A DNA stretch of 64,000 nt, from assembly GCA_964462945.1 (NCBI GenBank), contig CAYWZW010000006.1, positions 62,001 through 126,000 on the forward strand, read 5' to 3'. A model generated the notes under the pieces. It was not told where the DNA came from. It saw only the letters and a program-made list of their open reading frames with translations, and ran no database searches. The translations under genes were made by a program, and so were the position numbers. This document shows, piece by piece, positions 34,230 through 43,400 of this stretch. The stretch's first letter is position 1, and each line of letters opens with the position of its first letter. This DNA comes from GCA-020343675 sp964462945 (lineage in GTDB: Bacteria > Planctomycetota > Phycisphaerae > Sedimentisphaerales > Anaerobacaceae).

Positions 34230-34230
34230 G

Positions 34231-34287
34231 TTTATCGAGGCAATGAATCTGCTCAATCAGATAAAGAACGAAATCGACGAGAGGTAG
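34231..34287 (+). pseudogene. Displaced original mutS 3' end
   Basis: Reads FIEAMNLLNQIKNEIDER then TAG. Codons ATC-GAG-GCA-ATG-AAT-CTG-CTC-AAT-CAG-ATA-AAG match the current mutS tail residue for residue but with different synonymous codons. No start codon or ribosome binding site serves it. Confidence 0.75.
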
Positions 34288-34440
34288 GTTGTCTCAAGAC
34301 ACAAGAAAGGGCTTGCAAAAATACAATGCTGGCTTCCTAATATATGGCGTTAGCCATGAAACAAAATGAGTGATGCGCATCCTGCCTGATGCCATCTTCA
34401 AGAAATAAGTATCGCAACTTTATCAAGAAAGGGCAAAGCC

Positions 34441-35247
34441 ATGAAAACCGCTCTGAAGCTGAGACTGATCGTTCTGTCGGGCCTGCTGTTGTCCGGCTGT
34501 ACCGAGGTCGAAATCACCGGCAGGCAGCAATTCAACGTGGTCCCTGATTCAATGATGAACTCCATGAGCTTCCAGTCCTACGGTGAGTTTCTCTCCAAGC
34601 ACAAGCTCAGCACCAACGCCGAGCAGACCGAAATGGTCAAGCGCGTCGGCGGCAGAATCCAGAAAGCCGTCGAGCAGTACTGCCAGAAGAACTACATCGA
34701 AGATCGGCTGGCAGACTACAAATGGGAATTCAATCTGGTTGAAGACCCCAACGTCAATGCCTGGTGCATGCCGGGCGGCAAGGTCGTCGTCTATACGGGC
34801 CTGCTGCCCATCGCCCAGGGCGAGGCCGGCTTAGCGGTGGTCATGGGCCACGAAATCGCCCACGCCTTCGCCAAGCACGGGGCCGAACGAATGACCCAGG
34901 GTCTGCTCGTCCAGATGGGGGGCATCGCTCTATCGACGGCGTTGAAAAACTATCCCGACCAGACCAAGAACCTCTTCACGCAGTCCTACGGCGTCGGAAC
35001 GCAGGTCGGCGTGCTGCTGCCCTATAGCAGGGTGCATGAAAATGAGGCGGACCATCTGGGCCTGGTGTTCATGGCGATGGCCGGCTACAATCCCGAAGAG
35101 GCCGTGGCCTTCTGGCAGAGAATGGCCGCCGGCAAGAAAGGCGCCCGGCCGCCGGAATTCCTCAGCACCCACCCCGCCGACCAAACCCGAATCCAAAACA
35201 TCAAAGACCTGCTCCCCGAAGCCATGACGTACTACAAGAAACAGTGA
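34441..35247 (+). CDS. M48-family zinc metalloprotease lipoprotein
   Basis: 268 residues. Lipoprotein signal with lipobox LLSGC (Cys20). Zinc site HEIAH in VVMGHEIAHAFAKHG near residue 140 and the third ligand Glu in HENEADHLGLVFMA near residue 200; THPADQTRIQNI is the usual C-terminal segment. Resembles LoiP/YggG and the catalytic part of BepA, envelope quality-control proteases without TPRs. Stands alone between the mutS cassette and a toxin-antitoxin pair. Confidence 0.92.
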   Translation: MKTALKLRLIVLSGLLLSGCTEVEITGRQQFNVVPDSMMNSMSFQSYGEFLSKHKLSTNAEQTEMVKRVGGRIQKAVEQYCQKNYIEDRLADYKWEFNLVEDPNVNAWCMPGGKVVVYTGLLPIAQGEAGLAVVMGHEIAHAFAKHGAERMTQGLLVQMGGIALSTALKNYPDQTKNLFTQSYGVGTQVGVLLPYSRVHENEADHLGLVFMAMAGYNPEEAVAFWQRMAAGKKGARPPEFLSTHPADQTRIQNIKDLLPEAMTYYKKQ

Positions 35248-35349
35248 GAGCGAAATCGGACTCACGAAATAGGTGCGTGTAACATGGGAACAGCGTGTCT
35301 CGCAAAACGCATGTGAAGCCGGTGGTCGTTCCTGCCTCATGATTTTGTG

Positions 35350-35688
35350 CTAATCCGCCGTTATGATCCTTTCCAACCGGACAATAAGGGGCGGGAGGTC
35401 TTCGGTGGTTGTCTTCCAGACTACGTCAAGGTTGACGTCGTAATAGCCATGAATGAGCCGGTCGCGCATGCCGACCATCTTCTTCCACGGCAGCTCGGGG
35501 TGAGCCTCGCGAAATTCGGGTGAAGTAGCCCTTGCTCCATCACCAATGATCTCGAGCAGTCGAACCAGTGACAGATTCAGTTTCCTGTCGGTATCGAGGT
35601 CCGCGAGGTGGCGGCCCTCGGCGAAATCCACAGCTTCGCGGGCAGCATCGAGAATATGTCGAATTCGAACAGTATCATCCTCGAACAT
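35350..35688 (-). CDS. hepT: HepT-like HEPN ribonuclease toxin
   Basis: 112 residues of DUF86/HepT type. The catalytic R-x4-H-x-Y motif is RDRLIHGYYD near residue 73. It overlaps the 3' end of the partner nucleotidyltransferase gene by 14 bases. In characterised pairs the MntA partner adds AMPs to the toxin's tyrosine. Confidence 0.9.
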   Translation of the reverse strand: MFEDDTVRIRHILDAAREAVDFAEGRHLADLDTDRKLNLSLVRLLEIIGDGARATSPEFREAHPELPWKKMVGMRDRLIHGYYDVNLDVVWKTTTEDLPPLIVRLERIITAD

Positions 35689-35980
35689 ATTGGACCTGTG
35701 CTTCTGCGACGACCTTATCCCGGAAATACCTGCTTAAATCCTCCGGCGTCCTCAAATCCACTTTGCGCCCGCCGAATATAGCGGATAGCTCCTCCTCCAT
35801 GTCGAACAATCCAAAGAACCCGGGGACATGCCCGGGTAGAAAATCCACCAGCACGTCAATATCACTGTCCGCAGCGAAATCAGCCCGCAACGCTGAACCA
35901 AAAATGGCGAGGCGGTCAATGTTATGCCGCTGGCAGAAATCTGCAATTCTCTCTTTGTCAAGTGCCAAAATCTTGTTCAT
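35675..35980 (-). CDS. mntA: MntA-like nucleotidyltransferase antitoxin
   Basis: 101 residues from the ATG at 35980 (MNKILALDKERIADF). The minimal nucleotidyltransferase motif GS-x10-DxD is GSALRADFAADSDIDV, and a third acidic residue follows in KVDLRTPEDLS. A TTG 21 codons upstream gives a longer frame but the extra residues look non-coding. Paired with HepT by overlap. Confidence 0.88.
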   Translation of the reverse strand: MNKILALDKERIADFCQRHNIDRLAIFGSALRADFAADSDIDVLVDFLPGHVPGFFGLFDMEEELSAIFGGRKVDLRTPEDLSRYFRDKVVAEAQVQYVRG

Positions 35981-36049
35981 ATACTCTTGCCCACCTTCGG
36001 CATTGTAAGTGTCGAAACGTATTGCGTCAAGTTCTATCGCCAAGTGGGA

Positions 36050-37288
36050 TTATCTGCTTTGGGAAGCAGAAAGACCGGCCAGGGCGGCGGTGGACCAGCA
36101 CATTTGGAGGTTGTAGCCGCCGCAGGGGCCATCGACATCGAGGACTTCGCCGGCGAAAAACAGGCCCGGACAAATTTTCGATTCCATTGTCTTGGGCTCA
36201 GTCTCGCCGACGCTGACACCGCCGCGTGTGACCGTCGCCTCGGCAATCGGCTTAGTGCGAACAATTGAAAGCGGCAGGGCCTTGATCGTTCGGGTTAGCC
36301 TCTTTCGCGCATCCTTTTTGAGCTGGCCTGCCTCAAGCCCATCATCGCACCCTCCCTGCCTGCACAGGACAATCGATAGACGTTTCGGCACGAATTCGGC
36401 CAGAACGTTTGCCAGTTTCTTTTTGGGATTTGCAGCGATGTGATCGGCAATCTGCGCTTCAAGCTGGGCTTGTTCAACGTGCGGCGCCAGGTCCAGCGTG
36501 ACGCCGATGCCTGTTTCGCCGGCGGGCAGATAATCGGTCAGATACAGGCTCATATCCAGCACGGCGGGGCCGCCGATGCCGTCGTCGGTAAAGATCATCG
36601 CCCCGGCTGTGGTCAGCTTCTTGTTATTGAGACGTGCTGAGATTTTAACCTCCTCCACGGCCGTACCTGCAAGCTGTCCCGGCCAGTCTTCAAAGGTTAC
36701 AAGCGGCACCAGTGACGCTTTGGCCTCGACGACGGTGTGTCCGAGCTGCCGGGCGAACCGGTAGCCGTCACCCGTGCAGCCCGTCTGGGGCCAGGAAAGC
36801 CCGCCGGTCGCAACAATAAGCTTGCCGGCACAAATCTGCTCCATCGCGGTGCGGACAACGAATGAGCCGCCTTCCTTGGCGACGCTGCCGGCGCGCCTGC
36901 CGGATAGAAATCTCACACCAAGTTTTTTCGCCCGCTCTACAAGGGCGTCCCTGACGTCGCCGGCCCGGTCAGTAACGGGAAAGACGCAGCCGTCTTTCTC
37001 AATCCTCGTCTCGAGGCCCAGCCGGACGAAAAAATCCAGCACGTCCCGCGGCGAAAACTGGTACAGAGAGTAGCTCAGGAATTTCCCTTTGGCGCCGAAC
37101 GCGCGGACAAGCTCCTGCGGGTCAGCTTGGTGTGTGAGGTTGCACCTGCCCCCTCCCGTCAGAAGCAGCTTTTGGCCGGGACTCGTGTTGGCCTCGATGA
37201 CCGTCGCATGGGCGCCCGCTTCGGCAGCGAAAATCGCCGCCATCAGGCCCGCCGGTCCGGCTCCAACTATGCAGACTTCTGTTTCCAT
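36050..37288 (-). CDS. HI0933/YhiN-family flavoprotein (NAD(P)/FAD-dependent oxidoreductase)
   Basis: 412 residues. N-terminal FAD dinucleotide-binding motif VCIVGAGPAGLMAAIFAAE, then the family signature LLLTGGGRCNLTH near residue 47, IVATGGLSWPQTGCTGDGY near 163, VTRGGVSVGE near 355 and FAGEVLDVDGPCGGYNLQ near the end. Members include aminoacetone-oxidase-like proteins; the cellular substrate is generally unknown. The start at METEVCIVG is chosen because it puts the FAD motif at residue 5. Confidence 0.92.
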   Translation of the reverse strand: METEVCIVGAGPAGLMAAIFAAEAGAHATVIEANTSPGQKLLLTGGGRCNLTHQADPQELVRAFGAKGKFLSYSLYQFSPRDVLDFFVRLGLETRIEKDGCVFPVTDRAGDVRDALVERAKKLGVRFLSGRRAGSVAKEGGSFVVRTAMEQICAGKLIVATGGLSWPQTGCTGDGYRFARQLGHTVVEAKASLVPLVTFEDWPGQLAGTAVEEVKISARLNNKKLTTAGAMIFTDDGIGGPAVLDMSLYLTDYLPAGETGIGVTLDLAPHVEQAQLEAQIADHIAANPKKKLANVLAEFVPKRLSIVLCRQGGCDDGLEAGQLKKDARKRLTRTIKALPLSIVRTKPIAEATVTRGGVSVGETEPKTMESKICPGLFFAGEVLDVDGPCGGYNLQMCWSTAALAGLSASQSR

Positions 37289-37332
37289 GCAGATTCGTTC
37301 CAAAAACAATCCTGGCCTACAAATGTAGCCGG

Positions 37333-37348
37333 GACAGGCAAGCCTGTC
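37333..37348. repeat. Short palindrome GACAGGC-AA-GCCTGTC
   Basis: A perfect 7-bp hairpin in the divergent region between the flavoprotein and the sulfatase, within a GTAGCCGGGACAGGCAAGCC-type dispersed repeat. Confidence 0.4.
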
Positions 37349-37410
37349 AAACAGCAGCTATGCACGTCGCATTACACCGAGGCAGCAGGTATGCGCCGAG
37401 AAAAAAGCTG

Positions 37411-37439
37411 TTGAACGGTGTTAAACCAGGGCTTATGAT
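37411..37439 (+). promoter_or_regulatory. Promoter of the sulfatase locus
   Basis: TTGAAC (37411-37416), 17-base spacer, TATGAT (37434-37439). It lies 41 bases before the sulfatase ATG and is the best vegetative promoter match of the locus. Confidence 0.65.
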
Positions 37440-37480
37440 GGTTGCCGAGCGCTCGTTGAGTCTTTAGAGGAGAAATGACA

Positions 37481-39319
37481 ATGAAGCATTCGACATTCAC
37501 CCGCCGGGATTTCTTGAGCAGGGCGTGCATAGGTGCTCTGGCAGCGGCGGTTCCTATTCGCGGACAAGCCCGCCAGTCGGACGGCGGGCAAGCCGCATCG
37601 GCGGATGAGCGGCCAAACATCGTGGTCATCCTGGCCGATGACCAGGGCTGGGGCGACTTGAGCGTGCACGGGAACACCAACATCGAGACGCCGAACATCG
37701 ATTCTTTGGCTCGGGACGGGGCACTGTTCGAGAGGTTTTTCGTCTGTGCCGTCTGCGCGCCGACGCGGGCCGAGTTTCTCACGGGGCGGTACCATTCCCG
37801 CGGCGGCGTGCACGGCGTGACGACCGGGGCGGAGCGATTGAACCTTGACGAGAAAACAATCGGCGATACGTTCAAGGCCGCGGGGTACACAACGGCGGCC
37901 TTCGGGAAATGGCATAACGGCACGCAATACCCCTACCACCCGAACGCCCGAGGGTTCGACGAATATTACGGCTTCTGCTCCGGCCATTGGGGCCTCTACT
38001 TTGACCCGATCCTCGAACATAACGGGAAAATCGTCAGAGGAGAGGGATATATCACAGATGATTTAACCAACCATGCACTGGCGTTCATCGAGCAAAACAA
38101 GAACGGTCCGTTTCTCTGCTATCTGCCTTACAATACGCCGCACTCACCGATGCAGGTGCCCGATCGTTTTTACGAGAAATTCAGGAATCATCCTATCGAA
38201 ATGCGGAGCCGCGAGCAGAAGGAGGATCTCGAAACCACCCGCTGTGCCCTGGCAATGTGCGAAAATATCGACTGGAACGTGGGGCGTGTGCTACACAAGC
38301 TCGAAGAATCAAAGCTCTCGGAGAAAACCATCGTGATCTATTTCAGCGACAACGGGCCGAATAGCTGGCGGTGGAACGGGGGCATGAAAGGCCGCAAGGG
38401 CTCCACCGACGAAGGAGGCGTCCGCGTGCCTTGTATGGTTCGGTGGCCCGGACGGATCAAACCGGGCACGCGAATATCTCAAATCGCCGGCGCGATAGAC
38501 TTTCTTCCGACCCTGGCCGACATGGCCGGCGTTCGGATTGTCGGTGCCAAGCCGCTCGACGGGATCAGCGTCAAGCCGCTTCTTTTTGGGCAAGCCCGCC
38601 GTCCGTCTGGCGGGCAAGCCGAAAGCTGGCCGGATCGAATGATCTTCTTTCATCAAAATGGCCGCGTCAGCGTCCGCACGCAGCGATACCGGCTCGACTC
38701 TGCGGACAAGCTGTTCGACATGCAAACCGATCCGGGGCAGGACCACGACATCTCGCAGGACAAACCGGATATCGCAACGAAGCTCAACAAAGCCGTCGCC
38801 CAATGGAAGGATGAGGTGCTATCCAAGTCGCAGAAGGACGACCGTCCCTTCCCGGTCGGCTACGCGGAATTTCCCGCAACACCACTGCCGGCGCGCGACG
38901 GGGTTCCGCATGGAAATATCCGGCGAAGCGGCAATGCACCCAACTGCTCATTCTTCACCAACTGGGTTAGCAAGGATGACGAGATGACGTGGGATATCGA
39001 GGTGGCCACCACGGGCAATCATGAGGCGGTGATCTACTATACCTGCCCGAAGGACGATATCGGCTCGACGGTCGAGTTGAGTTTCAACAAGAGCCGGGTG
39101 CAAGGCAAAGTGAGCGAAGCGCACGATCCACCGTTAGTGGGCGCAGAGTTTGATCGAGTCCCACGAGGCGGTGAATCGTATGTCAAAGACTTCCGGCCGC
39201 TTCGCATAGGGACGTTCCGGCTGGAAAAAGGGCGTGGCGAGTTAACGCTTCGGGCGCTGGATGTTCCGGGCAGGCAGGTCATGGACATGCGCGCGGTCAT
39301 GTTGACCCTATTGAAGTAA
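37481..39319 (+). CDS. Tat-exported sulfatase
   Basis: 612 residues from the ATG at 37481 (GGAG eight bases upstream). Twin-arginine signal FTRRDFLSRACIGALAAAV. Type I sulfatase core: PNIVVILADDQGWGDL metal site, formylglycine motif VCAPTRAEFLTGR with Cys92 (C-x-P-x-R), FGKWHNG, YFSDNGPN and GRKGSTDEGGVRVP. A C-terminal beta domain (about 490-612) is extra. Two copies of the palindrome-cored repeat encode GQARQSDGGQA (residues 28-38) and GQARRPSGGQA (370-380). It probably removes sulfate esters from an algal or animal polysaccharide. Confidence 0.93.
   Translation: MKHSTFTRRDFLSRACIGALAAAVPIRGQARQSDGGQAASADERPNIVVILADDQGWGDLSVHGNTNIETPNIDSLARDGALFERFFVCAVCAPTRAEFLTGRYHSRGGVHGVTTGAERLNLDEKTIGDTFKAAGYTTAAFGKWHNGTQYPYHPNARGFDEYYGFCSGHWGLYFDPILEHNGKIVRGEGYITDDLTNHALAFIEQNKNGPFLCYLPYNTPHSPMQVPDRFYEKFRNHPIEMRSREQKEDLETTRCALAMCENIDWNVGRVLHKLEESKLSEKTIVIYFSDNGPNSWRWNGGMKGRKGSTDEGGVRVPCMVRWPGRIKPGTRISQIAGAIDFLPTLADMAGVRIVGAKPLDGISVKPLLFGQARRPSGGQAESWPDRMIFFHQNGRVSVRTQRYRLDSADKLFDMQTDPGQDHDISQDKPDIATKLNKAVAQWKDEVLSKSQKDDRPFPVGYAEFPATPLPARDGVPHGNIRRSGNAPNCSFFTNWVSKDDEMTWDIEVATTGNHEAVIYYTCPKDDIGSTVELSFNKSRVQGKVSEAHDPPLVGAEFDRVPRGGESYVKDFRPLRIGTFRLEKGRGELTLRALDVPGRQVMDMRAVMLTLLK
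37562..37594. repeat. Coding palindromic element, copy 1 (in sulfatase)
   Basis: 33 bases: GGACAAG, core CCCGCC-AGTCGGAC-GGCGGG, then CAAGCC. In frame, giving 11 residues between the Tat signal and the catalytic domain. Confidence 0.65.
38588..38620. repeat. Coding palindromic element, copy 2 (in sulfatase)
   Basis: 33 bases: GGGCAAG, core CCCGCC-GTCCGTCT-GGCGGG, then CAAGCC. Same flanks as copy 1 with the core inverted. In the same frame, adding GQARRPSGGQA to a surface loop. Confidence 0.65.
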
Positions 39320-39413
39320 GCGTCTAACCGATACGGATGAGAAGTGAAATCTGCACTCTTGAGAGAGCGCAAGGTATGTTTTGTTTCTGCAATTTCATTT
39401 TAGGAGATCAATT

Positions 39414-40343
39414 ATGAAGAGGTATGGTTTCTGTTTAGTTGGAGTGGTGTCGGCGTTATTGCTGTCGGTCTTTGCTTTATCCGGCCCGGCGTCAGCACAA
39501 GAAAAAGATGACGGCAAGCTGCGCATTATCGTGTTTGGCGCCCATCCCGACGACTGCGAAATCAAAGCCGGCGGCGTCGCAGCCATGTGGGCAGCCCAGG
39601 GACATCACGTCAAATTCGTGTCCACCACAAACGGCGACATCGGCCACGCCGAAATGGCCGGGGGCGAACTCGCCAAGCGACGTACAGCGGAGGTCAAAGA
39701 GGCGGCAAAGATATTGGGCATCGAGACGGACGTGCTGGATAACCACGATGGAGAGCTTATGCCCACGCTGGAGAACCGCAAGGCGTTTGTGCGTTTGATC
39801 CGGGAATGGAAGGCCGACATCGTGATGGGGCCTCGTCCGAACGACTACCACCCGGACCATCGTTATACGGGCATCCTGATGCAGGACGCCGCCTATATGG
39901 TAACGGTCACTTTTTATTGTCCGGACGTGCCGCAACTCCCGAAGAATCCCGTTTTTCTGTATCTGTCGGACGGATTTCAGAAGCCGAATCCCTTTAAGCC
40001 TGAAGTAGTTGTCGGCATAGACGACGTACTGGAGCAGAAGGCTGAGGCGCTTTGGAAGCTCGAATCGCAGATCGAGAGTCTCTGGGCCACGGGCGACTTC
40101 GAGAAGGTTGTTCCCGTCCCGAAAGATGGTGCTGCGCGGGAGGCCCGCCGCAAGGCATCTGCCGACCGGTTTGCTCAGCGGGCCGAGTCGGTTGCCAACC
40201 AGTACCGATCAAAATTGATTGAGCTGTACGGCGAGGAAAAGGGCAAAAAGATTCGGTACGCCGAGGCGTTCGAGCTGTGCGAATATGGCGGCCGGGCCTC
40301 AGCCGACAGGCTCAAAGAGCTTTTCCCATTCTTCGGGTCCTGA
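39414..40343 (+). CDS. Exported PIG-L / LmbE-family deacetylase
   Basis: 309 residues. Signal peptide MKRYGFCLVGVVSALLLSVFALS. Zinc-site motif HPDDCE in FGAHPDDCEIKAGG, HAEMAGGELAKRRTAEV, and the second-site PNDYHPDHRYTG. PIG-L enzymes remove acetyl groups from GlcNAc-containing substrates; export and its place behind the sulfatase suggest action on an amino-sugar polysaccharide. ATG 39414 has TAGGAGATC upstream. Confidence 0.92.
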   Translation: MKRYGFCLVGVVSALLLSVFALSGPASAQEKDDGKLRIIVFGAHPDDCEIKAGGVAAMWAAQGHHVKFVSTTNGDIGHAEMAGGELAKRRTAEVKEAAKILGIETDVLDNHDGELMPTLENRKAFVRLIREWKADIVMGPRPNDYHPDHRYTGILMQDAAYMVTVTFYCPDVPQLPKNPVFLYLSDGFQKPNPFKPEVVVGIDDVLEQKAEALWKLESQIESLWATGDFEKVVPVPKDGAAREARRKASADRFAQRAESVANQYRSKLIELYGEEKGKKIRYAEAFELCEYGGRASADRLKELFPFFGS

Positions 40344-40377
40344 GCGAAGTCGAAGGATCTGGCCGGAAGGCGGAAGT

Positions 40378-40395
40378 CTCTGTCTTCTGTCCTCT
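40378..40395. repeat. Solo TCTGTCTT-type repeat
   Basis: CTCTGTCTTCTGTCCTCTG-like sequence of the same family as the repeats around the four-helix-bundle cassette, without any cassette here. Preceded by GGAAGGCGGAAG. Confidence 0.45.
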
Positions 40396-40447
40396 GCTCG
40401 CCGTTTTGACCTTTGATTTTAATATTTGATTTCATTAGACTCGTAGG

Positions 40448-40466
40448 ATGGGCAACTTGTTTGCCC
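40448..40466. repeat. Palindrome TGGGCAA-CTTGT-TTGCCCA
   Basis: A perfect 7-bp stem with a 5-base loop, 13 bases before the next ATG. It could act as a hairpin in the leader of the large CARDB-tailed protein gene. Confidence 0.5.
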
Positions 40467-40479
40467 ATGCTGTAGAATT

Positions 40480-43400
40480 ATGAGCAGACGCATCTTGGTG
40501 TGGCTTCTCTCGTGCCTGGTTCTTACGGCGTCGCTCGCCTACGAATCTCCGCCGGGGGCTGCCACCCGGCAGAGCGAGGCGACATCGGCTTTGGGGATTC
40601 AGCTTCAGCCGGACGCAGCGCAATTTGTCGTTGTTAAAACGGTACCGGTGGTTGACTGCCGCGTAGTTCAAGGCTTTCTCGGCACGCCCGTGGACGGCTC
40701 GACCAAGAGCTGGGACTACAGGGGCCGCACGCAGGAATACCCCAAAACGGCAAGCGACGGGGTCGTGTACAGCTACAACCACAATGATGGCCTGCACGTC
40801 ACGTTAGCCGACGACAAAGGCTTTGACGTGGTGATGCTGCGAGGCGGCGCTCGCACGAAGATGTACGCCGGCGTCGATGCCCTCGCTGAGCCGACGCAAG
40901 AGAAACTCTTGTGTGAGTTTGACGGCGCCCGGCAAACCCGCCAGACGGACGACGGGCAAGGCGCCCTCGTACGGTTTGAGTCGCGAGTGAAAACGAAGAC
41001 CGTCAGCTTTTTCGGCACCGCCGATGGGACGATTTCAGACGTCGCGTTCTACCGGCTGGAAAAACAACCTGCCGACATGCGGAAAGCGGAGCTTCGGACC
41101 TGCGGCGACGGCTCTGCCGAGCTTGACAAACCCCAATCGCAGTTTGCTCCGGGCAGTCTTTATCTTGCGATGAACGAGCGCTATGCGGAGAATGAACGTC
41201 GCTGCGTTCCGTTGTTTCGGGCAGAGGCGGCGGCCGGTTCCCCGGTGCAATGCACAGCAAACCAAGCCCTTCATTTTATCACGCCTGTCTTCGAGAAAGA
41301 AGCGGGCCTAATCGCGGTGGCGCTGGAGATAAGCATTTCCGGGCCAACGGGGCCATTCTCGTTCACTGTCGCAGTTCAGGACCCCCTGGATCCTCGTCTG
41401 GACCTGCTCTGGCTGGACTTCGGTGCAGACGGCCCCGGCCCGTTCGCCATTATGCTCGATATCCCCGACCAGGTGCTCTTAGAGGGTGATCAACTGTGGC
41501 TGACATTGCGATTCGATAGCGAGGTCAGGCTCTCCGGCCCGGCACGCGGCGCCCCGGCATTTCGGCTGTTCTTCGTGCCCAGGGAACAAGCCCTGCCCGA
41601 AGCGCTCACTCGACGCAAGCTGCTGATGAGGTCCTTTTTCAGCCTGCTCTCGGAGCCGCGGCCGTGGGGCTCTTACAGAAAGCAGCCCAGAGAACAGTTC
41701 TACGCAAGCAGCCAATACGCCCGGCAGTGCCCCGAACTTTTCATGACAATTGATCAATGTCACGCATTGGACCCAACGGACGACGTTGTGCGCCAATACC
41801 GGGAATGGGTCTATCTTCATAACCTCGACAGACTGTCAGAAGTTTCGCCTCCGCCCGAGCCGCCGGAGGGAGTGCCGGCCTGGGCGTGGTATCCGCGTCT
41901 GGCGTGGCTGGAGGTCCGGCGGATTGCCAACTGGTGGCTCGACGAACGCCTCGTCCCGACCGGAGAATTCGGCGGCAGGGTCGGCGATGATTCCGACTTC
42001 TATCAGCAGTTTGCGGACCTGCCGTTCTTCGAGACCGATGGTGTGGCCGAGCCATTGGCCGACAGCGCCGCACGGATGGCCGAGCTGGCCGACAAGGAGA
42101 ACTTGCGGGACGGCCTGAATATTCACGCCACAGATTCGCTGCACGCCTACGAGGAAGGCATCAACCATCTTGCCCTGATGGCACGCTGGTTCTATGGCGA
42201 CCCCATCTATTTCGAGCGCTGTATGGAGTCGGCGCGGAACATGGAGAAGCTGACCATCCTTACCGAAGACGGGCGGCGGCATTTCCGAGACCGGCAGCGC
42301 ATGGGCGCCGAGGACATCGAGCGCCCGCGGAAGCCCAACGTGGATGGCGGTGCGAATCCCTTAATGTGGCACACGGCACTTCAGGCGGCCGACTACAACC
42401 GCAACCCGGCAGCGCTGAAGATACTTTGCGAGTGGGCCGATACGTGGCTCAAGTACGCCAAGCCGGGCCAATGGGCCACCGACGTCGAAGTCCTCTCCGG
42501 CAAGGTCACGGGCTTTGAGAGAGACCGGCCCCTCTACGGCGGCTACAGAACTCAAGCGGTAACGTTCACCTGGCTTTACGGACTGACCGGCGAGATGCGT
42601 TATCTCGAACCGTTCCTCTACTACTATCGGCAAGGCAAGGCTCCTCTACCGGCCAACGCGTTCCTTGGAGATGTGTACAGCCTCGGGGCACTCGGCGAAT
42701 TGGGGCAAGAGACGCTTGGGAAACTTGCTGCGTATAGCCCGACGCTCGCACTTTATCTTCGCGGCGATTCGGGGCCGCTCGTGCAGGCGACGATCGGCAA
42801 TCCGAGAAGCTCGAACCAGGAGATCGGGACGCTCTACGATGCACAGAGATGGCCGGACATGTACACAACGACTCATCAATTCACCGACCGCATCTTCCCC
42901 AGCCTGCTCGAACACGCCTCGGTCGCCTACCTGGGCGGCTTCTGCCGGCGAAACAAATTCAATCCGACACTGGCGGTAAGCTGGGAAGGGTTCGGCACGG
43001 ACTATGCCGCCCTCGTGCTCGACAATCAGCCCCGCCAAATGAAAGTGCTTGTGTACAGTTTCGCACAAAAACCCACGAAGGGAAAGATGCGCGTATGGGC
43101 GCTGGAGCACGGGGTATATCAACTGACGGCCGGCCGGGACTCCGATGGGGATCACCGGATGGACAAGCTCGAACGACGTGAATCGCTTGAGCTGGCAAAG
43201 GCGGACAGAATAGACCTGACTCTTAGCCCCAGGGCTGTTACGGCTGTTGAGATTAAGCAGACCAGCGCGCTGGAGCCGATCTTCGGCCGGGCCGATCTTG
43301 CCATCGCAGGACGCGAGGTCAGCGTAAAGGCAAACACGATCACCGGCGTGGTTCACAACATCGGATCAGCCGATGTCTCCGAGGTAGTTGTTGCGGTTGT

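Larger units (their letters stand above)
33678..34230 (+). mobile_element. Putative mutS-3'-end cassette: recoded tail, inverted repeats, four-helix-bundle gene
   Basis: Ordered parts: a recoded mutS tail (33678-33727), purine-rich repeat (33731-33764), mutS stop at 33770, GTG-started four-helix-bundle gene (33789-34181), pyrimidine-rich repeat (34182-34229), then the displaced mutS tail. The two tails match at 36 of 48 bases, with most differences at synonymous third positions, and at 13 of 16 residues. This looks like an insertion that restored the interrupted reading frame with a tail from a diverged mutS. Boundaries are approximate; transposase or integrase is absent. Confidence 0.55.

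Noticed and set aside
36044..36049. Operon between the flavoprotein and MntA/HepT
   Set aside because: The genes are close and co-directional, but the MntA start is most likely at 35980, leaving a 69-base gap, and the functions are unrelated; linkage is unproven.
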